Shown here: positions 38,117-47,990 of the stretch, one piece after another
Numbering within the stretch: the first letter of the stretch is position 1
How the letters are laid out: each line of letters starts with the position of its first letter
Origin: Paraburkholderia bonniea
Lineage (GTDB): Bacteria > Pseudomonadota > Gammaproteobacteria > Burkholderiales > Burkholderiaceae
NCBI RefSeq assembly: GCF_009455625.1
Contig: NZ_QPEQ01000001.1
Coordinates: 1,364,001 to 1,428,000 of the forward strand
Length of the DNA stretch: 64,000 bases
Direction: 5' to 3'
Translations under genes and position numbers: made by a program
Notes under the pieces: generated by a model
What the model was told of the DNA's origin: nothing
The model's input: only the letters and a program-made list of their open reading frames with translations
Database searches by the model: none

Positions 38117-40793
38117 TGGCCTGGTCATGCAACTCATAGAGCAGTTCAAGCGCATCTTTGGGACGCAGCTCGTTTGGATCAAGGGTGCGTAAGCGTTCAA
38201 TGAGTGGATTGACCACGCTATTAGCAACCGGATCTGGCCGCGTGTCGTGTGAGTTTTCAGTGGCCTCTGTGGCCTCTATGGCTTCTATGGCGGCAAACAA
38301 ATCTAGCTGTGGCGCAGGCCGTGCCGCAGATTGCTGTTCCAGGTGCGTCAGATGCTTGCGGGCCGCGCGGATGACCGCTGCCGGTACACCCGCTAGCTGC
38401 GCTACCTGCAAGCCGTAACTCTGGTTCGCTGGGCCTTCATTGACTGCGTGCAAAAACACAATGCCATGGTCGTGTTCCACCGCCGAAAGATGAACGTTCG
38501 CGGCTTGTGCGAATTCAGCGGGCAACTGCGTCAATTCGAAATAGTGTGTGGCGAAGAGCGAATGGCACTGGTTGTGATTCAGCAGATGCCGGGCGATAGC
38601 CCATGCCAGTGCAAGGCCATCGAAGGTTGACGTGCCGCGTCCGATTTCGTCCATCAAAACCAGGCTCTGTGCCGTGGCGTTGTTCAGGATTGCTGCGGCT
38701 TCGGTCATCTCCACCATGAAGGTCGAGCGCCCGCCCGCGAGGTCATCGGCCGCGCCAATGCGGGTGAAAATCCGGTCAATCGGGCCGAAGGCGGCACGCT
38801 GGGCCGGCACGTAACTGCCCACATAAGCTAGTAAAGCGATCAGCGCGGTTTGCCGCATGAAGGTCGATTTACCGCCCATGTTCGGGCCAGTTATCAGCAG
38901 TAGCTTGCGTTCGGTGTTGAGTGCGCAGTCGTTGGCGATGAACTGTTCAACCTGGGCTTCGACGACGGGATGCCGTCCTTGCTCGATATCAATCCCGGCG
39001 CTTTCTGAAAACGTGGGTGCCACCCAGTCGAGTGCGCGGGCGCGTTCGGCAAAGGTGGCAAGCAGATCCAGCTCAGCGAGTGCAGCGGCGACGTGCTGGC
39101 AATCTGCGATAAACGGCAAGAGTGCGTTTAGCAGTGCGTCATACAACGCGCGTTCGCGGGTGAGCGCACGCTCCTGGGCGGAGAGCGCTTTGTCTTCGAA
39201 GGTTTTTAGCTCTGGCGTGATGTAGCGCTCGGCGTTCTTCAGGGTCTGACGTCGCCGGTAATCATCCGGCACCTTGTCGGTCTGGCCGCGTGTGACTTCT
39301 ATATAAAAACCATGAACCTTGTTGTATTCGACGCGCAGGTTGTTAATGCCGGTGCGCGCCCGTTCACGGGTTTCCAGTTCAATCAGGAACTGCCCGCAAT
39401 TCTCGGACAGGTCGCGCAGGCTATCGAGCTCGGCATCGTAGCCTCGCGCGATCACGCCGCCGTCACGCACCATCGCGGCGGGCTCGGTGGCTACCGCCCG
39501 GACGAGCAGGTCAACGCACGCGGCTGGGGGCACAAGCGCCGCGTCGAGACGCGCGAGAGAAGCCGCATAAGGCGCGATGGCTTCAAGTTGCGTGCGTAAT
39601 GCGGGCAACGCGTTAAATGTGTCGCGCAGGCTGGAGAGGTCGCGTGGGCGTGCGGACAGCAGCGCTAGACGGCCCGTGATGCGTTCGATATCGGCAATCT
39701 GCCGCAGCGCGCTGCGCAACGCGTTAAGGCGGGTTTCGGCTGAGGCGTCCAGTAGTGCGCCGATGGCCTGATGGCGTGCCTGGGCGATGGCGCTATTGCG
39801 TGGCGGATGATGCAGCCAGTGCCGCAGCAGACGGCTTCCCATTGTGGTGCCACAGGTGTCGAGCAGTGAGCAGAGGGTCGGAGATTCAGTGCCGCGCAGG
39901 GTTTCAGTCAGCTCGAGATTGCGGCGCGTGGCGGGGTCAAGGCCGATGTATTCGCTTTCGTTTTCGACTTTCAGGCTGCGCACGTGACGTAACTGCTGCC
40001 CCTGGGTGGCCGCCGCATATAACAGCAGGGCGCCTGCTGCCCCATAGGCGCTGGATAGCGCATGAGCGCCGAAGCCTTCAAGGCTGGCCACACCGAGCTG
40101 GTCACGCAGACGTTGATCTCCGGTAGCGTGATCGAAATGCCAGACCGGCACCCGGGTGAGTGCGCCAAAACCGGAGGGCGGGGACCAGCTGCTTGAATCC
40201 GTGCCGGTATCGGCGAGCAGAATTTCCGCTGGCCGGATACGCTCGAAAACGGCGTCGGCCTGATCGAGCGCGACTTCAGCGAGACGCAGCGCGCCACTTG
40301 CCAGATTGAGCCAGGCGAGACCGATATGGGTTATCACGCCCCGCCGGTTATGACCAGCGCACGCGGCAAGCAGGTACACGTCGCGCTTGTCGGACAACAG
40401 CGCGGCATCGGTGAGGGTGCCAGGGGTGACGACGCGCATCACTTTGCGTTCAACCGGGCCTTTTGAGGTTGCCGGGTCGCCTGTTTGTTCGCAGATCGCG
40501 GCTGATTCGCCTAGCTTGACGAGCTTGGCCAGGTATTGTTCGACGGCATGGTGTGGCACACCCGCCATCTTGATTGGGTTGCCACCAGACGCGCCGCGCT
40601 GGGTCAACGTGAGATCAAGCAGGCGCGAGGCTTTTTCAGCGTCTTCGAAAAACAGCTCGTAAAAATCGCCCATCCGGTAGAACACCAGCGTGCCGGGATG
40701 GTCCGCTTTGATGCGCAGGTATTGCTGCATCATCGGCGTGTGATTGCTAAAGGCGGCGCTTGGTACATCAGGTTTTGCGTGCGTTTCTTCCAT
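38094..40793 (-). CDS. mutS: DNA mismatch repair protein MutS
   Basis: Mismatch-recognition ATPase. The mismatch-contact motif GDFYELF sits in the N-terminal domain (FxE motif). The Walker [14 protein letters not shown], the [11 protein letters not shown] signature and the Walker [17 protein letters not shown] are intact. The C-terminal [22 protein letters not shown] is the tetramerisation region. Length 899, slightly over E. coli (853). The start is ATG 40793. It is the last core gene before the accessory segment; upstream of it lies 809 bases with no convincing gene. Confidence 0.97.
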   Translation of the reverse strand: MEETHAKPDVPSAAFSNHTPMMQQYLRIKADHPGTLVFYRMGDFYELFFEDAEKASRLLDLTLTQRGASGGNPIKMAGVPHHAVEQYLAKLVKLGESAAICEQTGDPATSKGPVERKVMRVVTPGTLTDAALLSDKRDVYLLAACAGHNRRGVITHIGLAWLNLASGALRLAEVALDQADAVFERIRPAEILLADTGTDSSSWSPPSGFGALTRVPVWHFDHATGDQRLRDQLGVASLEGFGAHALSSAYGAAGALLLYAAATQGQQLRHVRSLKVENESEYIGLDPATRRNLELTETLRGTESPTLCSLLDTCGTTMGSRLLRHWLHHPPRNSAIAQARHQAIGALLDASAETRLNALRSALRQIADIERITGRLALLSARPRDLSSLRDTFNALPALRTQLEAIAPYAASLARLDAALVPPAACVDLLVRAVATEPAAMVRDGGVIARGYDAELDSLRDLSENCGQFLIELETRERARTGINNLRVEYNKVHGFYIEVTRGQTDKVPDDYRRRQTLKNAERYITPELKTFEDKALSAQERALTRERALYDALLNALLPFIADCQHVAAALAELDLLATFAERARALDWVAPTFSESAGIDIEQGRHPVVEAQVEQFIANDCALNTERKLLLITGPNMGGKSTFMRQTALIALLAYVGSYVPAQRAAFGPIDRIFTRIGAADDLAGGRSTFMVEMTEAAAILNNATAQSLVLMDEIGRGTSTFDGLALAWAIARHLLNHNQCHSLFATHYFELTQLPAEFAQAANVHLSAVEHDHGIVFLHAVNEGPANQSYGLQVAQLAGVPAAVIRAARKHLTHLEQQSAARPAPQLDLFAAIEAIEATEATENSHDTRPDPVANSVVNPLIERLRTLDPNELRPKDALELLYELHDQANAQNVGQ

Positions 40794-41602
40794 TTGTCCT
40801 ATACCCGGAAAGGTGTTCAGTCTTTTAGCAGGTTTTTGTTTAGGCCTGCTTGCAGGCTGCCGCGCATTTTTTGCCGGAAAATTATTTGGCCTGCGCTGGT
40901 GTTGCTTCGCACGTTTTAGGTAAAACCTGCGCTAACTATCATGCACGTTGACGCGCGCGCGGCCAGGTAATTACAGCTTGGTTAACACCTCGCTGTCATT
41001 ACGGCTTATGGCCATCAAGACAACGAAGAGTTAGACCGATCGCTATAAGTTGCCCATCGGCGAGCGTGTATGAAGCAAATCAAAATTGGGGAGTGGCTGG
41101 CCATGTTGCCCGCCGCCACAATGGTCGTTTGGGTAAAGCTTCGTGAGGCGCGTAAAGAAGGGCAGGAGCCGATGAGCAGAAAGCGCTCGGCAGCCAATTT
41201 CCTAAACGGCGATATGGTACCGCAGCCGACGATTTACACAGTAGGAAACCTTTGCCGTGGCTGTCTGGAAGGGCACGTTGAGCGTCGCCGGAAGATGAAA
41301 GGCGCGAACGAAATTTTGCGCATGTTCGGGGGCTCGACCCGCTGCATGATCTACCCGGTTAGTGGCTGCTGATGGCTCCAGGTTCGGGTAGCAAGAGGCG
41401 AGATGGAACTGAAAGGCCAGAGTTGTTACAGAGCGCTTAGCAGCAGAAACTTTTAGAGGTGGTGGTGGTGATGCTGCTGCCGAAACCAGGTGTTGAGGAC
41501 AGGCCTTCCCATGGGATACCCGTTTGCAGGACATATAGAAATCGCATTGTCGTTTCTAGTGGCTCTGGTTAGTTTAATCAACGACTTATCGCGGGTATTA
41601 TC
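40794..41602. other. 809-base stretch without a convincing gene
   Basis: Moderately GC-rich sequence between mutS and the first AT-rich gene. The longest frame (41070-41372, plus, 100 codons) has no recognisable domain, composition or ribosome binding site, and a minus frame overlaps it. It may be the remains of older accessory DNA. I find no hrp box (TTCG-N16-TTCG) in the last 200 bases before 41603. Confidence 0.5.
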
Positions 41603-43111
41603 ATGAACAAAATAGACAGTTTCAGCCTCGTATCAAATTCGCCAGATCAGTCTGGAAATATTCAACCGGATCGTGACAGTTCACTAGTGGTAAACGGCCA
41701 GGCAAAAACCATATCAATCGAGAAAACCGATGGAAATGAACATCGGCATATTACCGATGATGAAGCATTAAAAGTGTCGGGATTTCTTGCTCTCAAGGGA
41801 TACGCTGTAACTAACGACGTCGACCAAAATCGGGCGGTAAAATTAATAAAAAAAGTGCTGGACAATAAATATCTAAGTAATGAGATTGATAAAGGATCAA
41901 GGCTGGCGAGGTGTCGTGAAGATTTTTTTGCAAAAATTTGCAAAGAATATTTAAATGAAGAGTCAATGCGAACTTTTTCCGCTCATGTTGATAGGGGTTT
42001 GATTAATTCTATTAGGGAGAAGCTCGGCCAAAAATCACATGATTTGATGAAGAAAAATATCTTATATGTTTTGGGGTGCATATATGAATATTGTGACGAT
42101 ATTAAGCTAAATGTGGTGGACTGCATGAATAGCAGTGTAGAAGTGAAAGATTTGAACGCGATATTTTTCTCTCCGCGACGGCCCGGCGAAAATGATAAAA
42201 GCAAACTGACTGTCGACTTTAGCTGGGCATGGAATAGCGAGAAATTTAATTTTAATGATAAAGTTGCTTATTCTACGATCTCAGTTATCAATAGCAGCGA
42301 TTCAGGTAGTTGCGTAAAAGAACGTTACAATTTTTTGAACTTGGAGAAATTGCAAGAGCTCCAGTTTTCACAAAAAATAGATAAAGAAATTTTTGCGCGG
42401 CTTGAGGGGAATTCGTCGATAAAAAAAATAAGTTTAAGAATTGATGCTGCCTTTAAGTCTGAGGGCTACATTAAAGAAATGAGTGAGTCAGTATCAAAAA
42501 TAAATTCTCTTGAGGAAGTGAAAATCGAGTTAACGCATGAAATTAAAGAAAAAATTGAGATTAAAAATTTTGGCGGGATGTTTAAAAATATCCGGATGCT
42601 GGAGGTCGATGAGTTTGTAGGAAAAAACGTATTTCCTGGGAACGAAAGATTGTTCGAAGATTTACTTGGTCAGATCGAAAATTCGAAAATTGAAACGCTC
42701 AGGATACAAACGAATAAGGATTTTTCGAGGGATTTAAATTTTACTTTGCTTTCTAACATAAAGGCACTAGACCTTGAGGTAAATGTTAAAAATTTTAGCG
42801 TTTTTCTGGATTTGGCGCTGAAGAATATGAATATTCAAATAATTAAATTGAATTGTTCTGGGATCGCCTACATTGCTAAAGAGAGTGGGGATATTCAGGA
42901 GAAAGTTGAAAATCTCGTAAAACTTTATTTCCAAAAAGCATTGGACGACTCCGAGCTCCGGGGAACGCTGATATTTCTTTCTAGCGCTGAGGTACTTGAG
43001 GAATTTCCTGATCTGAAATCATATAAATATATGCTTTCGTCAACAAAAAATGCAGTGATGACGCGTCCGGATGGTTCCCGGCTGGTTATAGCGGAAGGCA
43101 CGATAAGGTAA
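41603..43111 (+). CDS. AT-rich LRR-like protein, candidate effector
   Basis: A 502-residue protein of no family I can name, in sequence far more AT-rich than its neighbours. The first 40 residues are Ser/Asn/Asp-rich and polar (NKIDSFSLVSNSPDQSG), like secretion leaders of type III effectors, with no Sec signal. From about residue 245 on there are at least seven irregular strand-like segments at 25-35 residue spacing (LQELQFS, IKKISLRI, LEEVKIEL, IRMLEVDEF, IETLRIQ, IKALDLEV, IQIIKLNC), which suggests a degenerate leucine-rich-repeat solenoid. No good ribosome binding site precedes ATG 41603. Its neighbour downstream is an F-box-LRR protein. An effector role is inferred, not shown. Confidence 0.75.
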   Translation: MNKIDSFSLVSNSPDQSGNIQPDRDSSLVVNGQAKTISIEKTDGNEHRHITDDEALKVSGFLALKGYAVTNDVDQNRAVKLIKKVLDNKYLSNEIDKGSRLARCREDFFAKICKEYLNEESMRTFSAHVDRGLINSIREKLGQKSHDLMKKNILYVLGCIYEYCDDIKLNVVDCMNSSVEVKDLNAIFFSPRRPGENDKSKLTVDFSWAWNSEKFNFNDKVAYSTISVINSSDSGSCVKERYNFLNLEKLQELQFSQKIDKEIFARLEGNSSIKKISLRIDAAFKSEGYIKEMSESVSKINSLEEVKIELTHEIKEKIEIKNFGGMFKNIRMLEVDEFVGKNVFPGNERLFEDLLGQIENSKIETLRIQTNKDFSRDLNFTLLSNIKALDLEVNVKNFSVFLDLALKNMNIQIIKLNCSGIAYIAKESGDIQEKVENLVKLYFQKALDDSELRGTLIFLSSAEVLEEFPDLKSYKYMLSSTKNAVMTRPDGSRLVIAEGTIR

Positions 43112-43718
43112 AACCACGCATGCAAAACATATTCTATGCAGACGAAGGCCGTTACTGGCCCAAAGCGATGCTTTCAAACGCTTCATTCAGCCCGATTTGA
43201 AGAAATTCCCATTTCTTGTGTTTCTACGCAGAGCCCTTGACGGCGTTGAAAATTACAAGGGTTAACCCTGAAGATAAATCTGTCTACAAAATAACGCCAT
43301 ACACTTCGGGCTATTTTCCGTTCCCATTCTGAAAGGCTGGATCACAGCCTTCGTCGCCCGTAAAGCGCCAGCAATGCGGGCTTTTTCTTGGCCGCAACAT
43401 TGACTGCCGGACGTACCCGGTGGGGTAAGGTCAGAAACGCTGGCACTGCCCGAGGCTGCGAGGAAAATAGCGGCACTGCAAACCTATGTGTGGGGCGCGC
43501 AGCGAGTGTTCGAGGTGAAATAAGTCGTGTTTAATGAGCTCTATTCAGGATGAGAGGTTGGTTTTGGTAACGCTTTAAACGTTGGAACAAATTTTGCCAG
43601 GGTGTTACTTAGTTTCAGTAATTGCCCTCACAGGAGGCTCCAAAGTTAAAAAGCCATGCTTTGTAGAAAACAAAGTTCGAATTTGCAACGGACGATATTT
43701 TGAGGCTCTGAATAAAAT
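43112..43718. other. 607-base gap with a possible gene remnant
   Basis: No complete gene seen. A short plus frame of ordinary GC-rich codon use ends at 43523 (about 43431-43523, ALPEAARKIAALQTYVWG...), with no start and no recognisable family. It looks like the 3' stub of a lost gene. The last 150 bases become AT-rich and lead into the F-box gene. Confidence 0.4.
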
Positions 43719-44804
43719 ATGAAAATCAATTCACAGATCACAGAGATTCAACCGCTGTTAGGTGCGGATATCCATGATAATGAGGGAAATTTAGCTTCAG
43801 AGAAGGCCTTTATCGCCAATCCTGGAAGTAAAAGAAATAAAGATTGCAGCTGTTTTTTCATGATTAAATCATTATTTTGTAGAGAAAAAGTAATAGCTGA
43901 ATCACCTCTTGTCTTAAGCGTGCCTCGCAGCTTTAGCAGAAGTGTATGGCCTTTTTCAAAAATAGCAAGGGCAACTATAAAAGCAAGCGATTCGCCAGGA
44001 TTGACGGATATGCCAATTGAAATTATTGAGAAAATCATAGGTTTAGACTCAGCTTGTGCCGCAAAATTATTGCATGTGTCTAAAAATTTCAGGGCATGTG
44101 CGATAGCAAAAATAACGAACCAGATAAAGATAGATCCAAACTGGGGGCTTGCCGAAGAGCTGATAAAAAAAGCAAACGCACTGGATTTTTCTGATGCTAA
44201 TATCCCGGGAGTGAGGGATGTGATTCGTAATGAGATGGTGGGATTAATTTCGGAATCTATAAGCGAGCGCAATTTATCTACCTGCATCAAATTATGCATA
44301 ACGCAATCGCAATTCAACGATGTTGAAAAAAATCCTGGTGGCACAAGGGCTTTTGAAGACTGTTTTAAGTGTGCGGTTGCTCAATATTTGTTTGCCGCAA
44401 ATTCAATTTGTAGCTATCAGATCGATCTTTCCCAAAAAAATTCCTCCGGGTATCACGTAAAAAACCTGGTGTTTTATTTAAAAAATGGGGAAGACGATCC
44501 TGCGGCTCTCGTTAGTCTCGATCTCGAGGGATCCACCATTTATGAGGAGCACTTTATTCTGTTGCTTGAGATATTGGGTCACTACAAAAATTTAAAACTA
44601 TTAAATATACAAAATATTTCTATATTTAATTTTAAATTGTGGGAATTAATTTTTAGCGTGACTGGAAGTACTCCGCTTGACAAAAAAGAGAGTGATTATT
44701 TATTGCGTGTCTCCGAGGCAATTTTTGTTTTGCAAGAAGCGCTACCGGAGCTAGTCATTTTGCAAAACCAGGTTGAACTTGCCGAAAAACCAATCCCTTG
44801 CTGA
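43719..44804 (+). CDS. F-box protein with LRR-like C-terminal part, candidate eukaryote-directed effector
   Basis: A 361-residue AT-rich gene product. Residues 95-132 match the F-box consensus: LTDMPIEIIEKIIGL is followed by LLHVSKNFRACA, with Pro99, the Glu101-Ile102 pair, Ile106, Leu109, and Val120-Ser121-Lys122 plus Phe124-Arg125 in the expected places. F-boxes bind Skp1 in eukaryotic SCF ubiquitin ligases; bacteria have no Skp1. Around residues 265-320 there are two LRR-like units (LVSLDLEGSTI, LKLLNIQNISI). F-box plus LRR is the layout of Ralstonia GALA/RipG effectors. The N-terminus has no Sec signal. ATG 43719 has GAGG only at 13 bases. Function and secretion are inferred. Confidence 0.8.
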   Translation: MKINSQITEIQPLLGADIHDNEGNLASEKAFIANPGSKRNKDCSCFFMIKSLFCREKVIAESPLVLSVPRSFSRSVWPFSKIARATIKASDSPGLTDMPIEIIEKIIGLDSACAAKLLHVSKNFRACAIAKITNQIKIDPNWGLAEELIKKANALDFSDANIPGVRDVIRNEMVGLISESISERNLSTCIKLCITQSQFNDVEKNPGGTRAFEDCFKCAVAQYLFAANSICSYQIDLSQKNSSGYHVKNLVFYLKNGEDDPAALVSLDLEGSTIYEEHFILLLEILGHYKNLKLLNIQNISIFNFKLWELIFSVTGSTPLDKKESDYLLRVSEAIFVLQEALPELVILQNQVELAEKPIPC

Positions 44805-45375
44805 ACGACAAGGTGTTCAGCCGAGACGTCATGGCGCATTTTTGAAGGGCGGGCTAAGGCTGTTGGACTCACGGCAGCTCCATTTGGCAAGTGTTGCTGC
44901 CAGATTCACCAGTGGGTCGCTTCGGACCGGTGGCGTAAATAGTCACGCCTCACTCGAGCAGAGCGGCTTTGATGCTTCCCTGACTGCAATGCTTTGCGTT
45001 CGGATGACCGATTGCCGGGACCATCTGTTTGCTGCTGCAACTTACGGTGCACGCCTGAATTCCGGCCGCGATCTGGCTGGTGTGTATGCGTTGAGCCACT
45101 ACCAAACCGACAGGAAGATCGAGTGCGCGCTTGAGTCGCAGCGGATCTAACGGAAAAAGAAATGATGGCGCAAGCAATGTTCGGGGTTGAAATATTGTCT
45201 GAGGATTTTCGTCTGCTCATGGAGGCATGGGCAATGCGCCATTTAGGCGACCGTGTAGTAGCAACGGGGTCGATTACCACACACCAGGCCACCATCGGCC
45301 AATGCCCGGCACGCGGTGCGCTGGCCGGAATTAGCGGTAATTGAACCCCCACTTGAGATATAGCGAACGTTGACC
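44805..45375. other. 571-base gap of probable decayed sequence
   Basis: GC-rich sequence after the F-box gene. Frames on both strands (for example 44773-45150 plus and 44906-45433 minus) overlap each other, have no ribosome binding site and match no family I know. A frame at 45162-45344 (60 codons) is likewise unsupported. The sharp change in composition from the F-box gene suggests a junction near 44810. Confidence 0.45.
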
Positions 45376-45906
45376 ATGTTGATTGTTTTCGCTGGGTTAC
45401 CGGGCACCGGCAAGACAACGGTAGCGCAGGCACTTGCGCGCAAGCTAGCCGCTGTTTATCTGCGCATTGATACGCTGGAACAGGCGTTGATCTCTTTGGG
45501 GAGCCGCGGAGCGGAGATGGGGCCGGCGGGTTATCGGGCGGCCTATGCGGTTGCGCAAGATAATTTGCGCCTTGGGTTGAGTGTCGTTGCGGATGCGGTT
45601 AATTCGTTGCGCGTGACGCGTGAGGCCTGGCGGCGTGTGGCGCGCGAAGCCGGTGTGCCGATCGTCGAGATTGAGCTGGTTTGCCTGGATGCAGCGATGC
45701 ATCGTCTGAGGGTCGAAGGGCGACGGGCAGATATCGCTGACCACGCGTTGCCAACATGGCAGAACGTGCTTGAGCGTGAGCGTGAATTTGACGCATGGGA
45801 ATCGGAGCGCCTGGTGCTCGACACCGCTGTCATTCCGGTTGAGCAGGCCGTAGAAAAAATCATTCATCACATGTCGCTGTCTGGTCCGGGACGCAGCGGT
45901 TGTTAA
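45376..45906 (+). CDS. P-loop kinase-like AAA_33 family ATPase
   Basis: A 176-residue nucleotide-binding protein. The Walker A GLPGTGKTT is at residues 8-16, a strand-end acidic residue in RIDTLEQAL follows, and VVADAVNSLRVTREAW resembles the lid/substrate region of small kinases. The family (AAA_33) includes kinases of small molecules, gluconate kinase relatives and zeta-toxin relatives. No antitoxin-like partner is adjacent, so a toxin call is not supported. ATG 45376 was preferred to TTG 45370. Its composition is like the core genome, unlike the AT-rich genes nearby. Confidence 0.8.
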   Translation: MLIVFAGLPGTGKTTVAQALARKLAAVYLRIDTLEQALISLGSRGAEMGPAGYRAAYAVAQDNLRLGLSVVADAVNSLRVTREAWRRVAREAGVPIVEIELVCLDAAMHRLRVEGRRADIADHALPTWQNVLEREREFDAWESERLVLDTAVIPVEQAVEKIIHHMSLSGPGRSGC

Positions 45907-46030
45907 CTGCTGACTTAACGTGTTTCGGATGAAACAAGACATCGCGCCAATCCCGCCAGTTCGCCGTCCAGCACTGTCGCATCACTATCACCTGTGGTGG
46001 TCTGACCTCACCTCAGACGACCCAGACGAT

Positions 46031-47584
46031 TCATGGAGGGCAAGGTGCTGCTGCCGCAGTAATTTGCCGCGTCGCCTTGTTGGTCGAACTGTCATCCTCC
46101 GTGTCCGGCCACCGCGTGAAAGTGCAGCCGTACAGGGGGGCCGCTACCGTCGTAGCGGTTACCACGTCGTCGCCTGCGGGCTTGATGCCAGTGCGCTCCC
46201 ACTTGACCATTGCGTCGAAAGCTTCAACCTGCTCGGCCACCGAGAAGTCGCAATGCGTGATGCCGCGGATCGCGCGCTGTACTAGCCATGCACCGTTGCC
46301 CTTGGCCGTCACGCGCTTCTGATAGATCTGTTCCATGCTGAATGGCGCGTACAGGTCCCCCAACGTATGCAGCGTGAGCACCGGGACCCTGAACTCGCCG
46401 TTGTTCCGCGGAATCCAGCGCAGGCCGTCGGTGCGTAGGCGGTTGGCATCGGGCATGGCGCTGAGTTTGAGCACGGCCGCGTTGAGTGCTGATGAGGCCG
46501 CTGCAGCGCTGTCGATGACATAAATGAAGCGGCGGGTGTCAAACGTGCTCTGGTTGAGGATGCCGGCAACGGTGCCGTCGCCGCCAAACATGCCCCATGG
46601 TCCCGTGAAGGATGCGCCAGCCGTGAAGCCGAGGTTGAACATTGGCCGGTCGCCGCCCGTCAAGTTTTTGATGACCTCAGCGAACTGCTGCCCCAGCGGT
46701 GTGATGGTGGTGGGGAAGGTGCTGTACAGCGCGGTCTTGACTTGCCCCGCGATGTTCGTCCACTGCTGCACCGGGTTGTCCGGCAGCCCGGCGAGCGCCT
46801 GTGCCGTAACCTGCGCGCCCGCGATGTAGTCGAGCCACTCGGTGTCGCCGAGCATGCCGCACATTGGCACTGCGCCGTTGTACCTGACTTTGTGGTTGGC
46901 GGTGGCGAAGGTCTCGTCCTCGACCGCTGCCGCCGCGATGTGGCCGCCCATCGAATGACCGGTGATGTAGATCTTGCCGGGTGCCGTCAGTGTGCGTCCG
47001 CGTGCCTTGGCGATATCGGTGAAGGCCAGCGCCAGCGCGTTAGTGTCTTCTATGCCCGCGCGCACGTCGTAGAAGTTCTTGCTGTAGCTCGATGCGGCCC
47101 AGGCGTAGCCACTCTGGATCAGGTAGCGCCGGATCGACGGTGTGGTGACCACGAGCCGGTTGTTTTCGCCCGCGTAGCCGTGCGCATACATCACAAGCAT
47201 GCCGTTCCAGTTCTGGGGGACTTCGATCTGGTAGGCAGCGCGGCCGAGCATGCCGGCCCAGCGATCCGTGGTGGCGTTGTCAACCGTATCGCCGCTGCCC
47301 GCGGCCAGCGCGGCGAAGGTGGTGGCATTCGGGTCAGCGGGCACGAAGTCGTTACGGCTGTCTTGCAACCGGGTTTCTTCGGGCTTGGGTGGCAGTATCG
47401 GTGGCGAGACTGGCGGTAATACCGGTGGCGCAACAGGTGGCGAGGTGGGGGGGGAGATTGGCGGTGCCGGGGTGAGAGCTGGCGGCAATGCCGGAGCGTC
47501 GTTGTCAGGCTCGTTGCCGCCGCAGGAGGCGGCAGCCAGGCTGGCAGCCAGGATGATGAGCTTGAGGCGCGTTGATGAATACAT
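46031..47584 (-). CDS. secreted alpha/beta-hydrolase lipoprotein with Pro-rich spacer
   Basis: A 517-residue predicted lipoprotein esterase or lipase. The signal peptide ends in AAASC with Cys21. Residues 31-66 form a proline-rich spacer with repeated PPxxPP units. An alpha/beta-hydrolase domain follows: AHGYAGE oxyanion region, nucleophile Ser211 in ITGHSMGGH, and late acid/base candidates in LGDLYAPF and GITHCDF. A C-terminal cysteine pair (YGCTF, APCPP) may form a disulfide. Such lipoproteins are exposed at the cell surface or periplasm; the substrate is unknown. It is convergent with the kinase-like gene. Confidence 0.88.
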   Translation of the reverse strand: MYSSTRLKLIILAASLAAASCGGNEPDNDAPALPPALTPAPPISPPTSPPVAPPVLPPVSPPILPPKPEETRLQDSRNDFVPADPNATTFAALAAGSGDTVDNATTDRWAGMLGRAAYQIEVPQNWNGMLVMYAHGYAGENNRLVVTTPSIRRYLIQSGYAWAASSYSKNFYDVRAGIEDTNALALAFTDIAKARGRTLTAPGKIYITGHSMGGHIAAAAVEDETFATANHKVRYNGAVPMCGMLGDTEWLDYIAGAQVTAQALAGLPDNPVQQWTNIAGQVKTALYSTFPTTITPLGQQFAEVIKNLTGGDRPMFNLGFTAGASFTGPWGMFGGDGTVAGILNQSTFDTRRFIYVIDSAAAASSALNAAVLKLSAMPDANRLRTDGLRWIPRNNGEFRVPVLTLHTLGDLYAPFSMEQIYQKRVTAKGNGAWLVQRAIRGITHCDFSVAEQVEAFDAMVKWERTGIKPAGDDVVTATTVAAPLYGCTFTRWPDTEDDSSTNKATRQITAAAAPCPP

Positions 47585-47990
47585 CGAAGTCTCCGATTTA
47601 TTCTTGCCGATTGTTGCTGTCCATCGCTTCTGAAACTGGCCAGAACGGGCTCGCTGTCGGCACTGGTGAAGAACGCTTTGCTGCCTATGGCCTAAGTAAC
47701 CGCTCAGCAGAAAAGATTCCCAGTCAGCCGGATTATTTTGAAAAATTTGATGACGCCGGATTCTGCTTTGGCGGCGCTGGAGTTTCAGGCTGAGGGTGGA
47801 GCCGGAGCGTATTTCTGTATCCAGGCTGTTTGAAGTGTTTCGCCTCGCCGGTTCTTCAGGATATTTTTTGTCACGCTGGAACTGCTGGGGTTGGTGTGTT
47901 ACTTAAACGGAGTTAAGGATTTTTTAAATTTCATACTGAATGCAACGCTGAATGCCGCACCCGTTAAATATTTAAAAATTGAATTAAATT
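47585..47990. other. 406-base gap, upstream region of two divergent genes
   Basis: Contains the leader of the minus-strand lipoprotein gene and, after about 47880, an AT-rich run leading to the gene at 47991. A 73-codon plus frame (47572-47793) has no support. I see no clear promoter consensus. Confidence 0.4.

Noticed and set aside
41070..41372. 100-codon plus-strand frame upstream of the LRR-like gene
   Set aside because: No ribosome binding site, no recognisable domain, and an overlapping minus frame of similar length; most likely chance or decayed sequence.
41400..43718. hrp-type regulatory box (TTCG-N16-TTCG) before the effector candidates
   Set aside because: I scanned the 200-300 bases before 41603 and 43719 and found single TTCG motifs but no correctly spaced pair.
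44773..45150. 125-codon plus frame overlapping the F-box gene's 3' end
   Set aside because: Overlaps a supported gene and longer minus frames, with no family match or translation signal.
44906..45433. 175-codon minus frame before the kinase-like gene
   Set aside because: Runs antisense into the kinase gene's P-loop region and has antisense-type composition.
45376..45906. Zeta-type toxin
   Set aside because: The P-loop kinase fold is shared, but no small antitoxin gene is adjacent and the toxin-specific substrate motif is not evident.
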